A model generated the notes under the pieces. The model was not told the origin of the DNA, made no database searches, and was given only the letters and a program-made list of their open reading frames with translations. Both the position numbers and the translations under genes were made by a program. Source: Candidatus Sulfuricurvum sp. RIFRC-1 (GTDB lineage: Bacteria; Campylobacterota; Campylobacteria; Campylobacterales; Sulfurimonadaceae). Taken from it: DNA of 64,000 nucleotides. The DNA lies in contig NC_020505.1 of assembly GCF_000310245.1 (NCBI RefSeq), positions 1,894,001 through 1,958,000 on the forward strand. The letters are read 5' to 3'. Shown here piece after piece: positions 26,641 to 35,365 of this stretch (the stretch's first letter is position 1; every line of letters starts with the position of its first letter).

Positions 26641-26940
26641 ATGAACACACAAGATGAGATCGTCAATTTTTTGCACAACAATCGTAAACTTCTCTTAGAA
26701 AAATATCATGTCACAAAAATCGGTTTGTTCGGCTCATTCGCCCGTAATGAACAACGAGAAAACAGTGATGTTGATCTATTGGTAGAGCTTGAAGAAGGGA
26801 CGCAAAATATACACGATTTAAAAGATTCTTTGAAACAATTTCTCTCTCTCTCATTTGATCGCAGTGTCGATATAGCTCGCGAAAAATATCTAAAACCGTA
26901 TGCGAGAGAGCAAATTTTAAAAGATACCCTGTATGTCTAA
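26641..26940 (+). CDS. mntA: MntA-type minimal nucleotidyltransferase antitoxin
   Basis: A 99-residue minimal nucleotidyltransferase with the motif GLFGSFARNEQ followed by SDVDLLVEL (GSx10DxD). In the HepT/MntA system MntA transfers AMP groups to the HepT toxin and neutralises it. It overlaps the hepT-like gene by eight bases in the usual order. Confidence 0.88.
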   Translation: MNTQDEIVNFLHNNRKLLLEKYHVTKIGLFGSFARNEQRENSDVDLLVELEEGTQNIHDLKDSLKQFLSLSFDRSVDIAREKYLKPYAREQILKDTLYV

Positions 26941-27283
26941 CAATATCACTTTTAATCTGAATGCACTTATCGAATCTATCGAAAAGATCAAGTTGTACTC
27001 ACAAGATTTTGACAATGCAGATACATTCTATCATGATCAAAAAAGTTTTGATGCTTCAATGATGCAATTCGTCGTAATAGGCGAAATCATTTCTCGTTTG
27101 GATGAAAATTTCAAAACCTCTCATTCAGAAATACCTTGGCAAAAAATAAAAGATTTTAGAAATATTATCGCCCATGATTATTTCGGTATTGACGCGGATG
27201 AGATTTGGGATATTATCAATAACAAGCTTCTGCCTTTAAAAAATGATATAAAAAAACTCCTCTCTAACGGCTCGGATATTTAA
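26933..27283 (+). CDS. hepT: HepT-like HEPN toxin (DUF86)
   Basis: A 116-residue HEPN-domain protein with the RNase motif RNIIAHDYFGID (R-x4-H plus tyrosine, the AMPylation site in known HepT). These toxins cleave RNA and are held inactive by the partner nucleotidyltransferase. The 3' end overlaps the convergent hydrogenase protease gene by 20 bases, an unusually tight fit for an accessory module. Confidence 0.88.
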   Translation: MSNNITFNLNALIESIEKIKLYSQDFDNADTFYHDQKSFDASMMQFVVIGEIISRLDENFKTSHSEIPWQKIKDFRNIIAHDYFGIDADEIWDIINNKLLPLKNDIKKLLSNGSDI

Positions 27284-27794
27284 ACTCCTCGATAATCTCG
27301 ATTAAGCTCTTCATCGTCTCTTTAGGTACCGCATCGATATTAATAGTTTTTAGATAGTTAATAACTGTATTTATATATGCATCAAATCGATCTTTCAACG
27401 CAGTACTCAAACCCATCTCAAACGTGATGCTTTTGGGGATAATCCCGATAACGTTCGATTCCGGTAACGGATGTCCCATCAGCTCGATCATATCCAAACA
27501 CTGCATCACCCCTACTTCATGCGCTCCGCCGCTGTTCAAGCCGTAGCCGCTGAGTTCGTAAGAGGGGATATTATAGATACTCCCCGCCTCATCATCGAGG
27601 TTGATCGTATCGAGGATAATGATGCGGTCATTCTCCAAAAAGAGATTGAGCAGGTTGATCCCCTCAACCCCCCCGTTGATGATCTCTATTTCAGGGGTGA
27701 ATGTATAATTGGCATTCAGATAGGCGCACGCGTAAATACCGACACCATCATCCTCTTCGAGTACATTTCCGACACCCAATACGACAATCGACAT
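27264..27794 (-). CDS. hydD: Hydrogenase maturation endopeptidase (HyaD/HydD family)
   Basis: A 176-residue protease that removes the C-terminal extension of a [NiFe] large subunit after nickel insertion. The metal ligands of the HybD family can be seen: Glu in LEEDDGVGIY, Asp in RIIILDTINL, and His in SGGAHEVGV. The start MSIVVLGVGN at 27794 is the canonical N-terminus and lies five bases after the preceding stop; an ATG seven codons earlier (27815) is possible. It is the last gene of the hydABC operon. The preferred substrate is HydB or the large subunit at 43167-44873. Confidence 0.9.
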   Translation of the reverse strand: MSIVVLGVGNVLEEDDGVGIYACAYLNANYTFTPEIEIINGGVEGINLLNLFLENDRIIILDTINLDDEAGSIYNIPSYELSGYGLNSGGAHEVGVMQCLDMIELMGHPLPESNVIGIIPKSITFEMGLSTALKDRFDAYINTVINYLKTINIDAVPKETMKSLIEIIEEFKYPSR

Positions 27795-27798
27795 AGCC

Positions 27799-28356
27799 TC
27801 AGAAACCTTTACCATGTTCGATACTCGGGTTGGCAAACTGCTCGATGATCTCATCCAAACTCATCACATCGCTTTTTAGGGTCGCAGTGATACCACATTT
27901 GGCGAGTTCCGATACAATCATCTCGATATAGTTCTCCCAATGTGCACGCAAAGCGGGGGTCACATCGACACTGACGCTGATAATATCTTCGGGAACAATA
28001 CTGATCATCGTGGTTTGTGCACAGTGATGTGCCATCGAACAGATTTGGAGCATCTCGGTAATCTCTACTTCGTTCGCCGTTTTTTTAATCCCCTGATTGG
28101 CGATAAGCTCATCGCCGCTCATCACCTCAATCGTCCCAATCGCCTTAGAGTCATCGGAACTGGTGTTAGCGATTATGACGTATTCATACTCCTGAAGCAG
28201 CGGCATGAGTAAAAATCCAAGTGTTCCGCCATCAACGATATCCAATGCAGGCTCATACGTAAAATTCTCTTTGAGATATTTTCCCGCGTAAAGCCCGATC
28301 CCTTCATCCATAAAAAATGCGTTTCCCGAACCGATTAGTGCAATCTTAGCGTTCAT
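27799..28356 (-). CDS. Second hydrogenase maturation endopeptidase, altered metal site
   Basis: A 185-residue member of the HyaD/HybD peptidase family, with IALIGSGNAFFMDEGIGLYAG. The Glu ligand (in DEGIG) and a His (in SMAHHCAQ) are present, but the position of the second ligand, usually an Asp in an IILD-type strand, reads VIIANTSSDD, so an Asn stands where Asp is expected. Either the next aspartates substitute or specificity and activity differ. A dedicated role for the second processed large subunit is inferred. Confidence 0.82.
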   Translation of the reverse strand: MNAKIALIGSGNAFFMDEGIGLYAGKYLKENFTYEPALDIVDGGTLGFLLMPLLQEYEYVIIANTSSDDSKAIGTIEVMSGDELIANQGIKKTANEVEITEMLQICSMAHHCAQTTMISIVPEDIISVSVDVTPALRAHWENYIEMIVSELAKCGITATLKSDVMSLDEIIEQFANPSIEHGKGF

Positions 28357-28383
28357 GTATTACCTTTTGTATCAAGTTTTTTT

Positions 28384-28478
28384 CGTTCGTGGTGAGCTCA
28401 AGGAAACATCGCTTCGCGAGCGGTACCCTTGTTTTGTCGAACCATGAACATACCCTTCGCCAGGCTCAGGGTGAACGG
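28384..28478. repeat. Palindromic intergenic repeat, copy 2
   Basis: The same layout as 13759-13840: CGTTCGTGGTGAGCTCA at one end and CAGGCTCAGGGTGAACGG at the other, with GTCGAACCATGAACAT inside, but a different middle that itself holds the palindrome CGCTTCGCGAGCG. The right end runs into hypF and supplies its last four codons (SRSP) and stop, so the element has inserted into or fused with the gene end. Confidence 0.75.
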
Positions 28479-30694
28479 GAATTATGCAAAGCATAGTATA
28501 ACTGTCCCAGTGCAATCGATCCGTCATTGATCGGCGTTTGCTGTTGAGCGTAAAATCGTCCTCTTCCGAAACGTCGGTACAATCGGCTCATCAACACTCG
28601 GTTTTGAAACACACCGCCACCGACAACCATCGGCAATTCAGGATAGTGATCAGCATAATAACCCATTATCGCCTCTACCGTAGCGATAAAACGGCTGGCA
28701 ACGACCGTTTGATTCTCCGCACCGAGTGTTATGATCTCCTTAACCATAGGAGAAAGATCGATCACTCTGTTTTGAACCTCAAATGCGAATGGTTCCATAA
28801 TGGAATCATCCACAAACGACTCCATCATCATCCCCCCCTGCCCCTCGTAATCAAGATTCTGGATAAATCCCCCCAACGAGGCTACCGCATCAAAAAGCCG
28901 CCCCATCGATGAACTGCGGGGAGCATTGATATTTTTAACCCACATATGGTGAAGGGTTCGGATTTCATGCGGTAAGAATGCTTCAACGGTCGGTGATTTG
29001 AGAGTCAGTACCTCATCGAGAGTGAAACTCTCAAACAACAGAGACAACGCAATCCGTCGCGGCTCTTTGATCGCCTTATCCCCTCCCAGCAGAGCAAACG
29101 GTTTTAAATGTCCGATCCGCTCATAAGCGTAAGCATCTGCAACAATCACCTCACCTCCCCAAAGACTTCCGTCCTCTCCGTATCCCGTACCGTCATACGC
29201 GAAACCGAGCACTTTTTCCTCTAAAGCGTATTCCGCCATACACGCTAAAATATGAGCGTAATGGTGCCCAATTCCGTAGTGCTCTGTTTTCTGTTCCTGT
29301 ACGTACACGCTCGAGGCGTACTGCGGATGCAGATCGTGGACCAAAAGCTGTGGCTCACTTTCATAAAACCGTTTAAATGTTTGTACCGTCCGCTCAAAAT
29401 AGCCATCGGCTTCAACACTTCCCAAATCGCCGATATGTCCGCTAAGTACCATATTCTCTTTTACCCCCAGAGCAATAGCACTTTTTTGATGAGCACCAAG
29501 GGCTAAAATCCCTTTCTCTATTGGGTGGGTACAAGGGAACGTATGGGGAGCAAATCCCCGCCCCATCCGTAACATTACGACATGACCCTCGGCAAATTGA
29601 ATCACCGCATCATCGAGAGCATTGATTATGGTACGGTCATGATCGAGAATACCGTCCACCACATGACTCATCCGGTTAATAATTTCAGAGCTTCGGATCA
29701 TAATCGGTTCATCGCTGATGTTGGCACTCGTCGCAACAAGAGGGCAATCGATTTGCTCAAATATAAGACGATGCAGTGGCGTATACGGGAGAAAAACCCC
29801 CAATCGGTCAATCAAAGGGGCAATCTGTTTTGAGAGATTTGTCCCTTGCACCGCACCCGCGATCACAATCGGCTTGATTGCTCCCGTGATATAGCTTTTT
29901 TCTGTTTCATTGATCTGAGCGTATGTTTCAAGCTGTTCAATTGAGCCGAACATTACCGCGAGGGGTTTAGCTTTACGGTGTTTGCGCAGTCGCAGTTCGC
30001 TGACGGCACTCTCCGAGGTGGCATCGCACATCAGATGAAATCCCCCCAACCCTTTCAGGGCGATGATTTTTCCCGCTTTGAGCATTTGTACGGCCAGATC
30101 GATTGGGTCTCCCGCCATCTCATTTCCTTTATTATCAAGGAATTTCAATTCCGGGCCGCACTGTGGACATGAAATGGGTTCGGCATGGTAGCGGCGGGAA
30201 GCGGGATCGGTGTATTCGGCCTCACAGTCAGGACACATCGTAAAATGTTTCATCGAGGTACGGACACGGTCATAAGGGGGAGTTTGGATAATGGTATACC
30301 GAGGACCGCAATCGGTGCAATTGATAAACGGGTATCGGTAACGGCGATCACTTGGGTTATCCATTTCTGCTTGACACGCAGGACAAAGCGCCGTATCCAG
30401 AGGGATAGCAATAGAGCCAAATCCCAGAGTACTCTCTCGAATCTCAAAATCGCTATACTCCAAAAAGTCGCACGGCTCAATCACCATAGAATCGATACGA
30501 GCACGCTCCGGAAGATTTTCTCGCAATGCGTTGATAAAGGGCTCACACAGCTCGCCATGTGCCTCGATCACCACCCCCTCAGGGGTATTGCAGACAAATC
30601 CTCTAATCCCGTAACGGCACGCTTCACGGTAGACAAAGGGGCGAAATCCAACCCCCTGAACTATCCCTTTGATCGTAATTTTACAACTGATCAT
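28466..30694 (-). CDS. hypF: Carbamoyltransferase HypF
   Basis: A 742-residue HypF of normal length: acylphosphatase domain (about 1-90; VQGVGFRPFVYREA), two zinc fingers of CxxC type (about 105-190; CPACQAEM, CTDCG, CPDCEAEY, CPQCG), a YrdC-like domain (about 200-385; KALKGLGGFHLMCDA-like region and KPLAVMF) and a Kae1-like domain with GHHYAHILACMAEY. It makes the carbamoyl group for HypE from carbamoyl phosphate and ATP. It lies apart from the hypBCDEXA operon, downstream of a degenerate paralogue. Confidence 0.96.
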   Translation of the reverse strand: MISCKITIKGIVQGVGFRPFVYREACRYGIRGFVCNTPEGVVIEAHGELCEPFINALRENLPERARIDSMVIEPCDFLEYSDFEIRESTLGFGSIAIPLDTALCPACQAEMDNPSDRRYRYPFINCTDCGPRYTIIQTPPYDRVRTSMKHFTMCPDCEAEYTDPASRRYHAEPISCPQCGPELKFLDNKGNEMAGDPIDLAVQMLKAGKIIALKGLGGFHLMCDATSESAVSELRLRKHRKAKPLAVMFGSIEQLETYAQINETEKSYITGAIKPIVIAGAVQGTNLSKQIAPLIDRLGVFLPYTPLHRLIFEQIDCPLVATSANISDEPIMIRSSEIINRMSHVVDGILDHDRTIINALDDAVIQFAEGHVVMLRMGRGFAPHTFPCTHPIEKGILALGAHQKSAIALGVKENMVLSGHIGDLGSVEADGYFERTVQTFKRFYESEPQLLVHDLHPQYASSVYVQEQKTEHYGIGHHYAHILACMAEYALEEKVLGFAYDGTGYGEDGSLWGGEVIVADAYAYERIGHLKPFALLGGDKAIKEPRRIALSLLFESFTLDEVLTLKSPTVEAFLPHEIRTLHHMWVKNINAPRSSSMGRLFDAVASLGGFIQNLDYEGQGGMMMESFVDDSIMEPFAFEVQNRVIDLSPMVKEIITLGAENQTVVASRFIATVEAIMGYYADHYPELPMVVGGGVFQNRVLMSRLYRRFGRGRFYAQQQTPINDGSIALGQLYYALHNSRSP

Positions 30695-30707
30695 ACACAG
30701 TTCTTCT

Positions 30708-30729
30708 CCCGTATCGTGAGCGATACGGG
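30708..30729. repeat. Perfect 9-bp hairpin between hypF-like gene and hypF
   Basis: CCCGTATCG and CGATACGGG are perfect inverse complements around a TGAG loop. It lies in the 108-base gap between two genes of one transcript. There is no T tract on the minus strand, so a processing or stability element is more likely than a terminator. Confidence 0.65.
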
Positions 30730-30745
30730 TGCTTTAGGGGGTTGT

Positions 30746-30761
30746 AGGGACATTTGTCCCT
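30746..30761. repeat. Second perfect hairpin in the same gap
   Basis: AGGGACA-TT-TGTCCCT, a seven-base stem around a two-base centre, 16 bases from the previous hairpin. Two stems in a short intra-operon gap suggest RNA structure acting on hypF expression. Confidence 0.6.
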
Positions 30762-30802
30762 GCCACTTTGCGGGCTTTGCTCGGAAAGTGTGTACCATTA
30801 GT

Positions 30803-32725
30803 TTATAAAAAGACTCCACCGACAACGCAATTTTCCTTCCCGATCGGATAACTCATATTCATTAGCACCGCAGACGATTTCAGATTTCTCTGTAATCGGC
30901 TAAAAAGGGATTGTCCGGCGAAATACGATCCGCACAATACGATATCGTTTGCTTTCGTTTTACCCTTGATTTCATTCAACAGTTCACTGAAATAATCTCC
31001 GAAAGATTCGAAGATAGAATAGCTCAGATAAACTGAATCGACACCCGCAAGGCGGTAACTGATGATACTTGCTAAAAAGGCGACATGGTTAAAACGGTTA
31101 TCTTCGACTTTGGTATCGATCTGCAAACCGCCCTTACCGATAAACTTCAGTGCCTCTTTCATCACACCTGCATAACTGTGTTCTTGCAGTCCCAAGATCA
31201 TCGCTGTCGCTTCAAACAACGAACCATCCTTCTCCTCGATCTCACGCAAAACACTGAACAACTCAGGATGATTGTTCTCGACATTAGCGATGAGTCGATC
31301 GGAACCTTCTCGCAACCCGCGCATCGCTTCGATAATTCCGATTCCGCTGAAATGTTTCGGAGGTACGACCCGAATCACTTTTTTACCGTCGTAATACAAA
31401 AAAGAGGGTTCCCCTTCGAAATAGGCCCCCACCACTTTGGTTCCGAATTTATTGTGTTCCGCTATTACCGACATAAAAGAGGCTTCATCTGCAGAAATCG
31501 AGTGAAAGTTATTCGATTCAACTTCACGGGGTTCCGTTTCAAGCTGATTAACCTTGAACGTTGAAGCAGATGTAAACCGTCCCATTTGATCGAACAATAC
31601 CCCTTTATCATCCTTGATACCGACCAGACCGTGGGCGATGCTAAGGGTATCCGTTCCATAAGGGAGCCTTGAGGGAAACGAAACCCGTTCACCGGAGGCG
31701 ATGAATTTGACATCTTTATTGATAAACAACCGCATATCGCTCTGATGATGGAGTTCCAGATCAAAATCCATCACAAAATCGGCTTCACAAGGAGTTTCCA
31801 AGGCTTCATAAGCAATAAAATTGAGTCCTAAAAGGCTCAACTCTTTCGCAAGAAGAATGGAAAATCCCTCATCGGGGTATTTGACATCGATTGAGGCTCC
31901 GAATGTACTGCGCAGGGTTTCATCTTTAAGCGCCACATGTAAAATAGGACGTTCGATGCTGAGCAATGCGTTAAATTCATCGTTAATGAGGGAGCAATAC
32001 TCCGTAATCTTCACCGCATTGACAAGCATCAATACTGAGCCTTGCGGAAGCATATCTGCTCGCTGAAACAACCGATATCCCATCGTTGTTTTCATCAGGA
32101 GAGTTTTGCCGTCACGCAGTGCTTTGGCGGAAACTTCAAACATTGTTCGAAAGCTCCCTGCATCGTTTGCATAACGCTCTTTCTCTTTGTGAATCAATTT
32201 TACGGGGATACCGCATTCATGACAAGAGCCCAGTACCTGTTTTTCCCGTCGTCCTAAATTTTTTGCCTCATTTTCACACGTGGGACACGGTTTTATATAC
32301 GACAGTGACGTATTTTCACGTGCGTACGGATAGTGTTCAAAAAACGCGTATTGCCCGCCGCAATGGGTGCACTGCGTAAAAGGGTAGTAATACCGTTTCG
32401 AGGATGGATCAAACATCTCTTTTTGACAGCTTGGGCATAATCCCAGTGCAACCGGATATTCCATCTCAAAATCGGGAATCGATTCCGGCTCTCCCTCCAT
32501 TTCGTAATGCTGCGAATTGCTCATAAAACACGATGCCGGCAGATTAGACGCGATCGATTCCAAACATTCCTGAAGCCTTTCATCGGTACTGTCAAAAGCA
32601 CAGATGATTTTCGTTTTCTGCTGGTGGACAACGGCTTTGATACCAAAAGAGCGGATAAGTGAAATAAGATAATTTTTAATCGTGGGTTGAGAAAAAGAGG
32701 TCATCACCTCTAATGCGAATGCCAT
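30803..32725 (-). CDS. Degenerate HypF paralogue in the hydABC operon (HydE-like position)
   Basis: A 640-residue protein co-linear with HypF but eroded. The acylphosphatase signature is missing from the first 90 residues. The zinc-finger block is clear (CPSCQKEMFDPSSKRYYYP, CTHCG, CPTCENEA, CHECG), a YrdC-like middle follows, and the C-terminal Kae1-like region lacks the HHxAH metal motif (NHVAFLASIISYRL stands there). It is likely non-catalytic and may be a chaperone for HydB or a HypF regulator. It occupies the place of hydE in Wolinella and Helicobacter hyd operons; identity with HydE is probable but not checked. GAAGG precedes the start. Confidence 0.75.
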   Translation of the reverse strand: MAFALEVMTSFSQPTIKNYLISLIRSFGIKAVVHQQKTKIICAFDSTDERLQECLESIASNLPASCFMSNSQHYEMEGEPESIPDFEMEYPVALGLCPSCQKEMFDPSSKRYYYPFTQCTHCGGQYAFFEHYPYARENTSLSYIKPCPTCENEAKNLGRREKQVLGSCHECGIPVKLIHKEKERYANDAGSFRTMFEVSAKALRDGKTLLMKTTMGYRLFQRADMLPQGSVLMLVNAVKITEYCSLINDEFNALLSIERPILHVALKDETLRSTFGASIDVKYPDEGFSILLAKELSLLGLNFIAYEALETPCEADFVMDFDLELHHQSDMRLFINKDVKFIASGERVSFPSRLPYGTDTLSIAHGLVGIKDDKGVLFDQMGRFTSASTFKVNQLETEPREVESNNFHSISADEASFMSVIAEHNKFGTKVVGAYFEGEPSFLYYDGKKVIRVVPPKHFSGIGIIEAMRGLREGSDRLIANVENNHPELFSVLREIEEKDGSLFEATAMILGLQEHSYAGVMKEALKFIGKGGLQIDTKVEDNRFNHVAFLASIISYRLAGVDSVYLSYSIFESFGDYFSELLNEIKGKTKANDIVLCGSYFAGQSLFSRLQRNLKSSAVLMNMSYPIGKENCVVGGVFL

Positions 32726-32799
32726 AACGAACCTTCAATAACAAAATGGTAGAGCTTGTATCTCTCTCCCGCCGGAGAATTATAAAAGACCTACGCTCT

Positions 32800-32832
32800 T
32801 CATTCACCCTGAACCTTGTTCAGGGTGAATGA
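32800..32832. repeat. 15-bp perfect hairpin downstream of hydC
   Basis: A perfect 15-base inverted repeat with a CTT loop, centred on 32816, stem core CACCCTGAAC. It lies in the 137-base gap between hydC and the HypF paralogue gene. On the hyd strand it is preceded, not followed, by a T run, so it is more likely to protect or attenuate the structural hydABC message than to terminate it. The core resembles the CAGGCTCAGGG end of the intergenic repeats. Confidence 0.65.
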
Positions 32833-32862
32833 GTAAAAAAATCGCCTTTACAGACGGGACTG

Positions 32863-33579
32863 TTACGCTTTTGGAGAGTTGTCTTTAACAAACTTCGATC
32901 CGCCGATAACGATAGCAATATCCGCCTCTTTCCAGAAAATCGTTCTCCAAACTTGATAGTAGATATGAAACACTACCCAGCAAAGGATCAACCACATGGT
33001 CAAATGATGTGACATACGAACATCCATTTTGCTTCCGCCAGTTACGTACAATGTCCAATCCGTTGATGCATGCAATATCCACGGCCACCATGCACCGATT
33101 GAACTTGTCCCTGATCCTAATCCATGCACATAGAGTTGAAGCCCCGTGAGAAGCATCCAAATCAACAGCAAATGGAAAACCGTAAAATAGACCGTATTGA
33201 AACTGTCCGCATGAGCTGAATTGAACTCATTTTTACGGTTTAAGGTTATTAAATTAATTAAAACATTTTTGAATTCCAAAATATTTTTCGCATTTGGAAT
33301 CACCTTCTTATACGCTTTTTCAAAACGACTGAAAAAGTAAAGATAGGCGATAGCGACCGATGTCACATCAAAAATGATCGCAATGATAAAATGGCCATAG
33401 CGATTCCACGCCATGACGTATTTATCAACGGCACCATCAGCAATTAATGTCTGATAATACGGGTGTCCGATATAAAGTCCTGTAGCAATCGATCCAACCA
33501 AACAAATCACATTTACCCAATGCATGATCCGCATGATCGGAGTCATACGTTTGACTTGTGTATACCCCTGTTGTTTCAT
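32863..33579 (-). CDS. hydC: Hydrogenase cytochrome b subunit HydC
   Basis: A 238-residue di-heme cytochrome b with four to five membrane segments. Candidate heme ligands are His in RIMHWVNVICL, RYGHFIIAIIF, TVFHLLLIW and the paired MSHHLTMWLILCWVVFHIYYQ. It takes electrons from the HydAB dimer to menaquinone. It follows hydB by ten bases, with GGAGAG upstream, in the standard hydABC order. Confidence 0.95.
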   Translation of the reverse strand: MKQQGYTQVKRMTPIMRIMHWVNVICLVGSIATGLYIGHPYYQTLIADGAVDKYVMAWNRYGHFIIAIIFDVTSVAIAYLYFFSRFEKAYKKVIPNAKNILEFKNVLINLITLNRKNEFNSAHADSFNTVYFTVFHLLLIWMLLTGLQLYVHGLGSGTSSIGAWWPWILHASTDWTLYVTGGSKMDVRMSHHLTMWLILCWVVFHIYYQVWRTIFWKEADIAIVIGGSKFVKDNSPKA

Positions 33580-33589
33580 GATTCTCTCC

Positions 33590-35365
33590 TTAGATACTGC
33601 AAGAAGTATCTACTTTGTAAACAGCAAGCTCTTTACCTTTGGTATCGACGACGTGAACCGCACATGCGATACAAGGGTCAAAACTGTGAATAGTACGGAT
33701 AATTTCCAACGGTTGCTCAGGATTGGCTACTTTCGTTCCGATCAAACTCGCTTCATAGGCCCCCATACGATTTTTATAATCACGCGGAGCCGCATTCCAT
33801 GTTGAAGGGACAATCGCTTGATAATTAATAACTTTTCCATCCTCGACGCTTACCCAGTGTCCGAGGGCTCCACGCGGAGCTTCCGCCATACCGCGTCCTT
33901 TTGCACTCACACTCACTTCATCAAAATCAAAATCAGTCCATGTTTTGAGTTCGCCTGAAGCTGCATTTTTTGCAAGTTCGTCAACCCACTCAACCATTAC
34001 ATCTGCCATCAACTCGGTTTCGATAGCACGTGCCGCCGTACGTCCGACGGTACTAAAGAGTACTGAAACCGGTAGATTTCCACGTGTTAGGAAATTGGTG
34101 ACGTATTGGGTAATACGCTTATCTTTTGCCGCAACCCCGATCACCATACGTGCCAACGGCCCTACTTCGACACGAGCATCATTGTAAATCGGTGATTTAA
34201 TCCAGCTGTATTTCTCTTTGGTTTTCAAATACGCGATACCGTCTGCACGTTTGTCCAAACCGGTGTATTCAGGGATTGTTTGCCCTTCATACGGATGAAG
34301 AGGTTTGTCCCCTTTGTACCATGCGTGGGTCACGTCTTCCATGATTTTTGCTTCATCCAAAGGAAGGACTTTAGAGATATCGCCACCCATGACAACCCCT
34401 TTAGGGAAAAGGAGCGCAGAGTTGTAAAAACCGGTATCATCGAGACGGAAGTCACCGTAACTCATATAGTTAAGCAATCCACCGCCGGTTCCACCGACCC
34501 CTTTGCCCCCGACTAGTTCGCTAAAGGTCGCTTTTGAATCGGTTGCTTCACCCGCATACATGGTTCCCGCCATGTAAACATCCGGCAAATACGCTTGTTT
34601 AACAAATCTGCGCCCTTCGAGCAGCAATGATTTGAACAATGCAATACGCGCAGGATTTTGAATATCTTGAACACACGTTACCCCACCGACAACAATCGAT
34701 TGCGGATGCGGATTCTTACCGCCGAAAATCGCCTGCATTTTTGCCAAATCACGTTGTACATCCAACGCTTGAAGGTAGTGGGCAACACCGATAAGATTTT
34801 GTTCAGGAGTCAATTTATAGTGCGGATTGCCCCAGTAACCGTTTCCGAAAATTCCGAGACGCCCTTGTTTGACAAATTTTGCCACACGATCTTGAATCGC
34901 TTTAAATTCGCTCTCACCGTCGATAAACGGGGACTCACCCGCAACACTTGCCCATTTGCGTGCTTCTGCCGCTGTTTTAACCGGATCGGCTGACAATGCG
35001 GAAACAACGTCAACGAAATCAAGTGCATGCAAATGATAGAAATGAACCACATGGTCATGCACATAGAGCGCACCTTGAATCAAGTTACGAACCAGACGAG
35101 CATTTTTAGGGATAGTGATGTTAAACGCATCTTCTACCGCTTCAATAGAGCGTTGATAGTGAGTTCCGGTACAAACACCGCAAATACGCATTGCTAAAAG
35201 TCCGCAGTCACGAGGATCGCGTCCTTGTAAAATCGTCTCAATACCACGGAACATCGTCGAAGCGCTGTACGCATCTACAATCGTGTTATTATCATCAATG
35301 ACCGCTTCAATACGCAAATGTCCTTCAATACGGGTAATAGGGTCAACTACAATATGCTTACTCAT
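33590..35365 (-). CDS. hydB: Group 1 [NiFe]-hydrogenase large subunit HydB
   Basis: A 591-residue large subunit. The nickel ligands are Cys62 and Cys65 (RICGVCTGTH) and Cys565 and Cys568 (DPCIACAVH). After His571 there are 20 more residues, the extension removed by a maturation protease. It is the catalytic subunit of the periplasmic membrane-bound uptake hydrogenase that feeds the quinone pool. The start overlaps the hydA stop by eight bases. Confidence 0.97.
   Translation of the reverse strand: MSKHIVVDPITRIEGHLRIEAVIDDNNTIVDAYSASTMFRGIETILQGRDPRDCGLLAMRICGVCTGTHYQRSIEAVEDAFNITIPKNARLVRNLIQGALYVHDHVVHFYHLHALDFVDVVSALSADPVKTAAEARKWASVAGESPFIDGESEFKAIQDRVAKFVKQGRLGIFGNGYWGNPHYKLTPEQNLIGVAHYLQALDVQRDLAKMQAIFGGKNPHPQSIVVGGVTCVQDIQNPARIALFKSLLLEGRRFVKQAYLPDVYMAGTMYAGEATDSKATFSELVGGKGVGGTGGGLLNYMSYGDFRLDDTGFYNSALLFPKGVVMGGDISKVLPLDEAKIMEDVTHAWYKGDKPLHPYEGQTIPEYTGLDKRADGIAYLKTKEKYSWIKSPIYNDARVEVGPLARMVIGVAAKDKRITQYVTNFLTRGNLPVSVLFSTVGRTAARAIETELMADVMVEWVDELAKNAASGELKTWTDFDFDEVSVSAKGRGMAEAPRGALGHWVSVEDGKVINYQAIVPSTWNAAPRDYKNRMGAYEASLIGTKVANPEQPLEIIRTIHSFDPCIACAVHVVDTKGKELAVYKVDTSCSI

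Noticed and set aside
30185-30808. Plus-strand frame of 207 codons opposite hypF
   Set aside because: Antisense to the zinc-finger and acylphosphatase part of hypF; no independent support.
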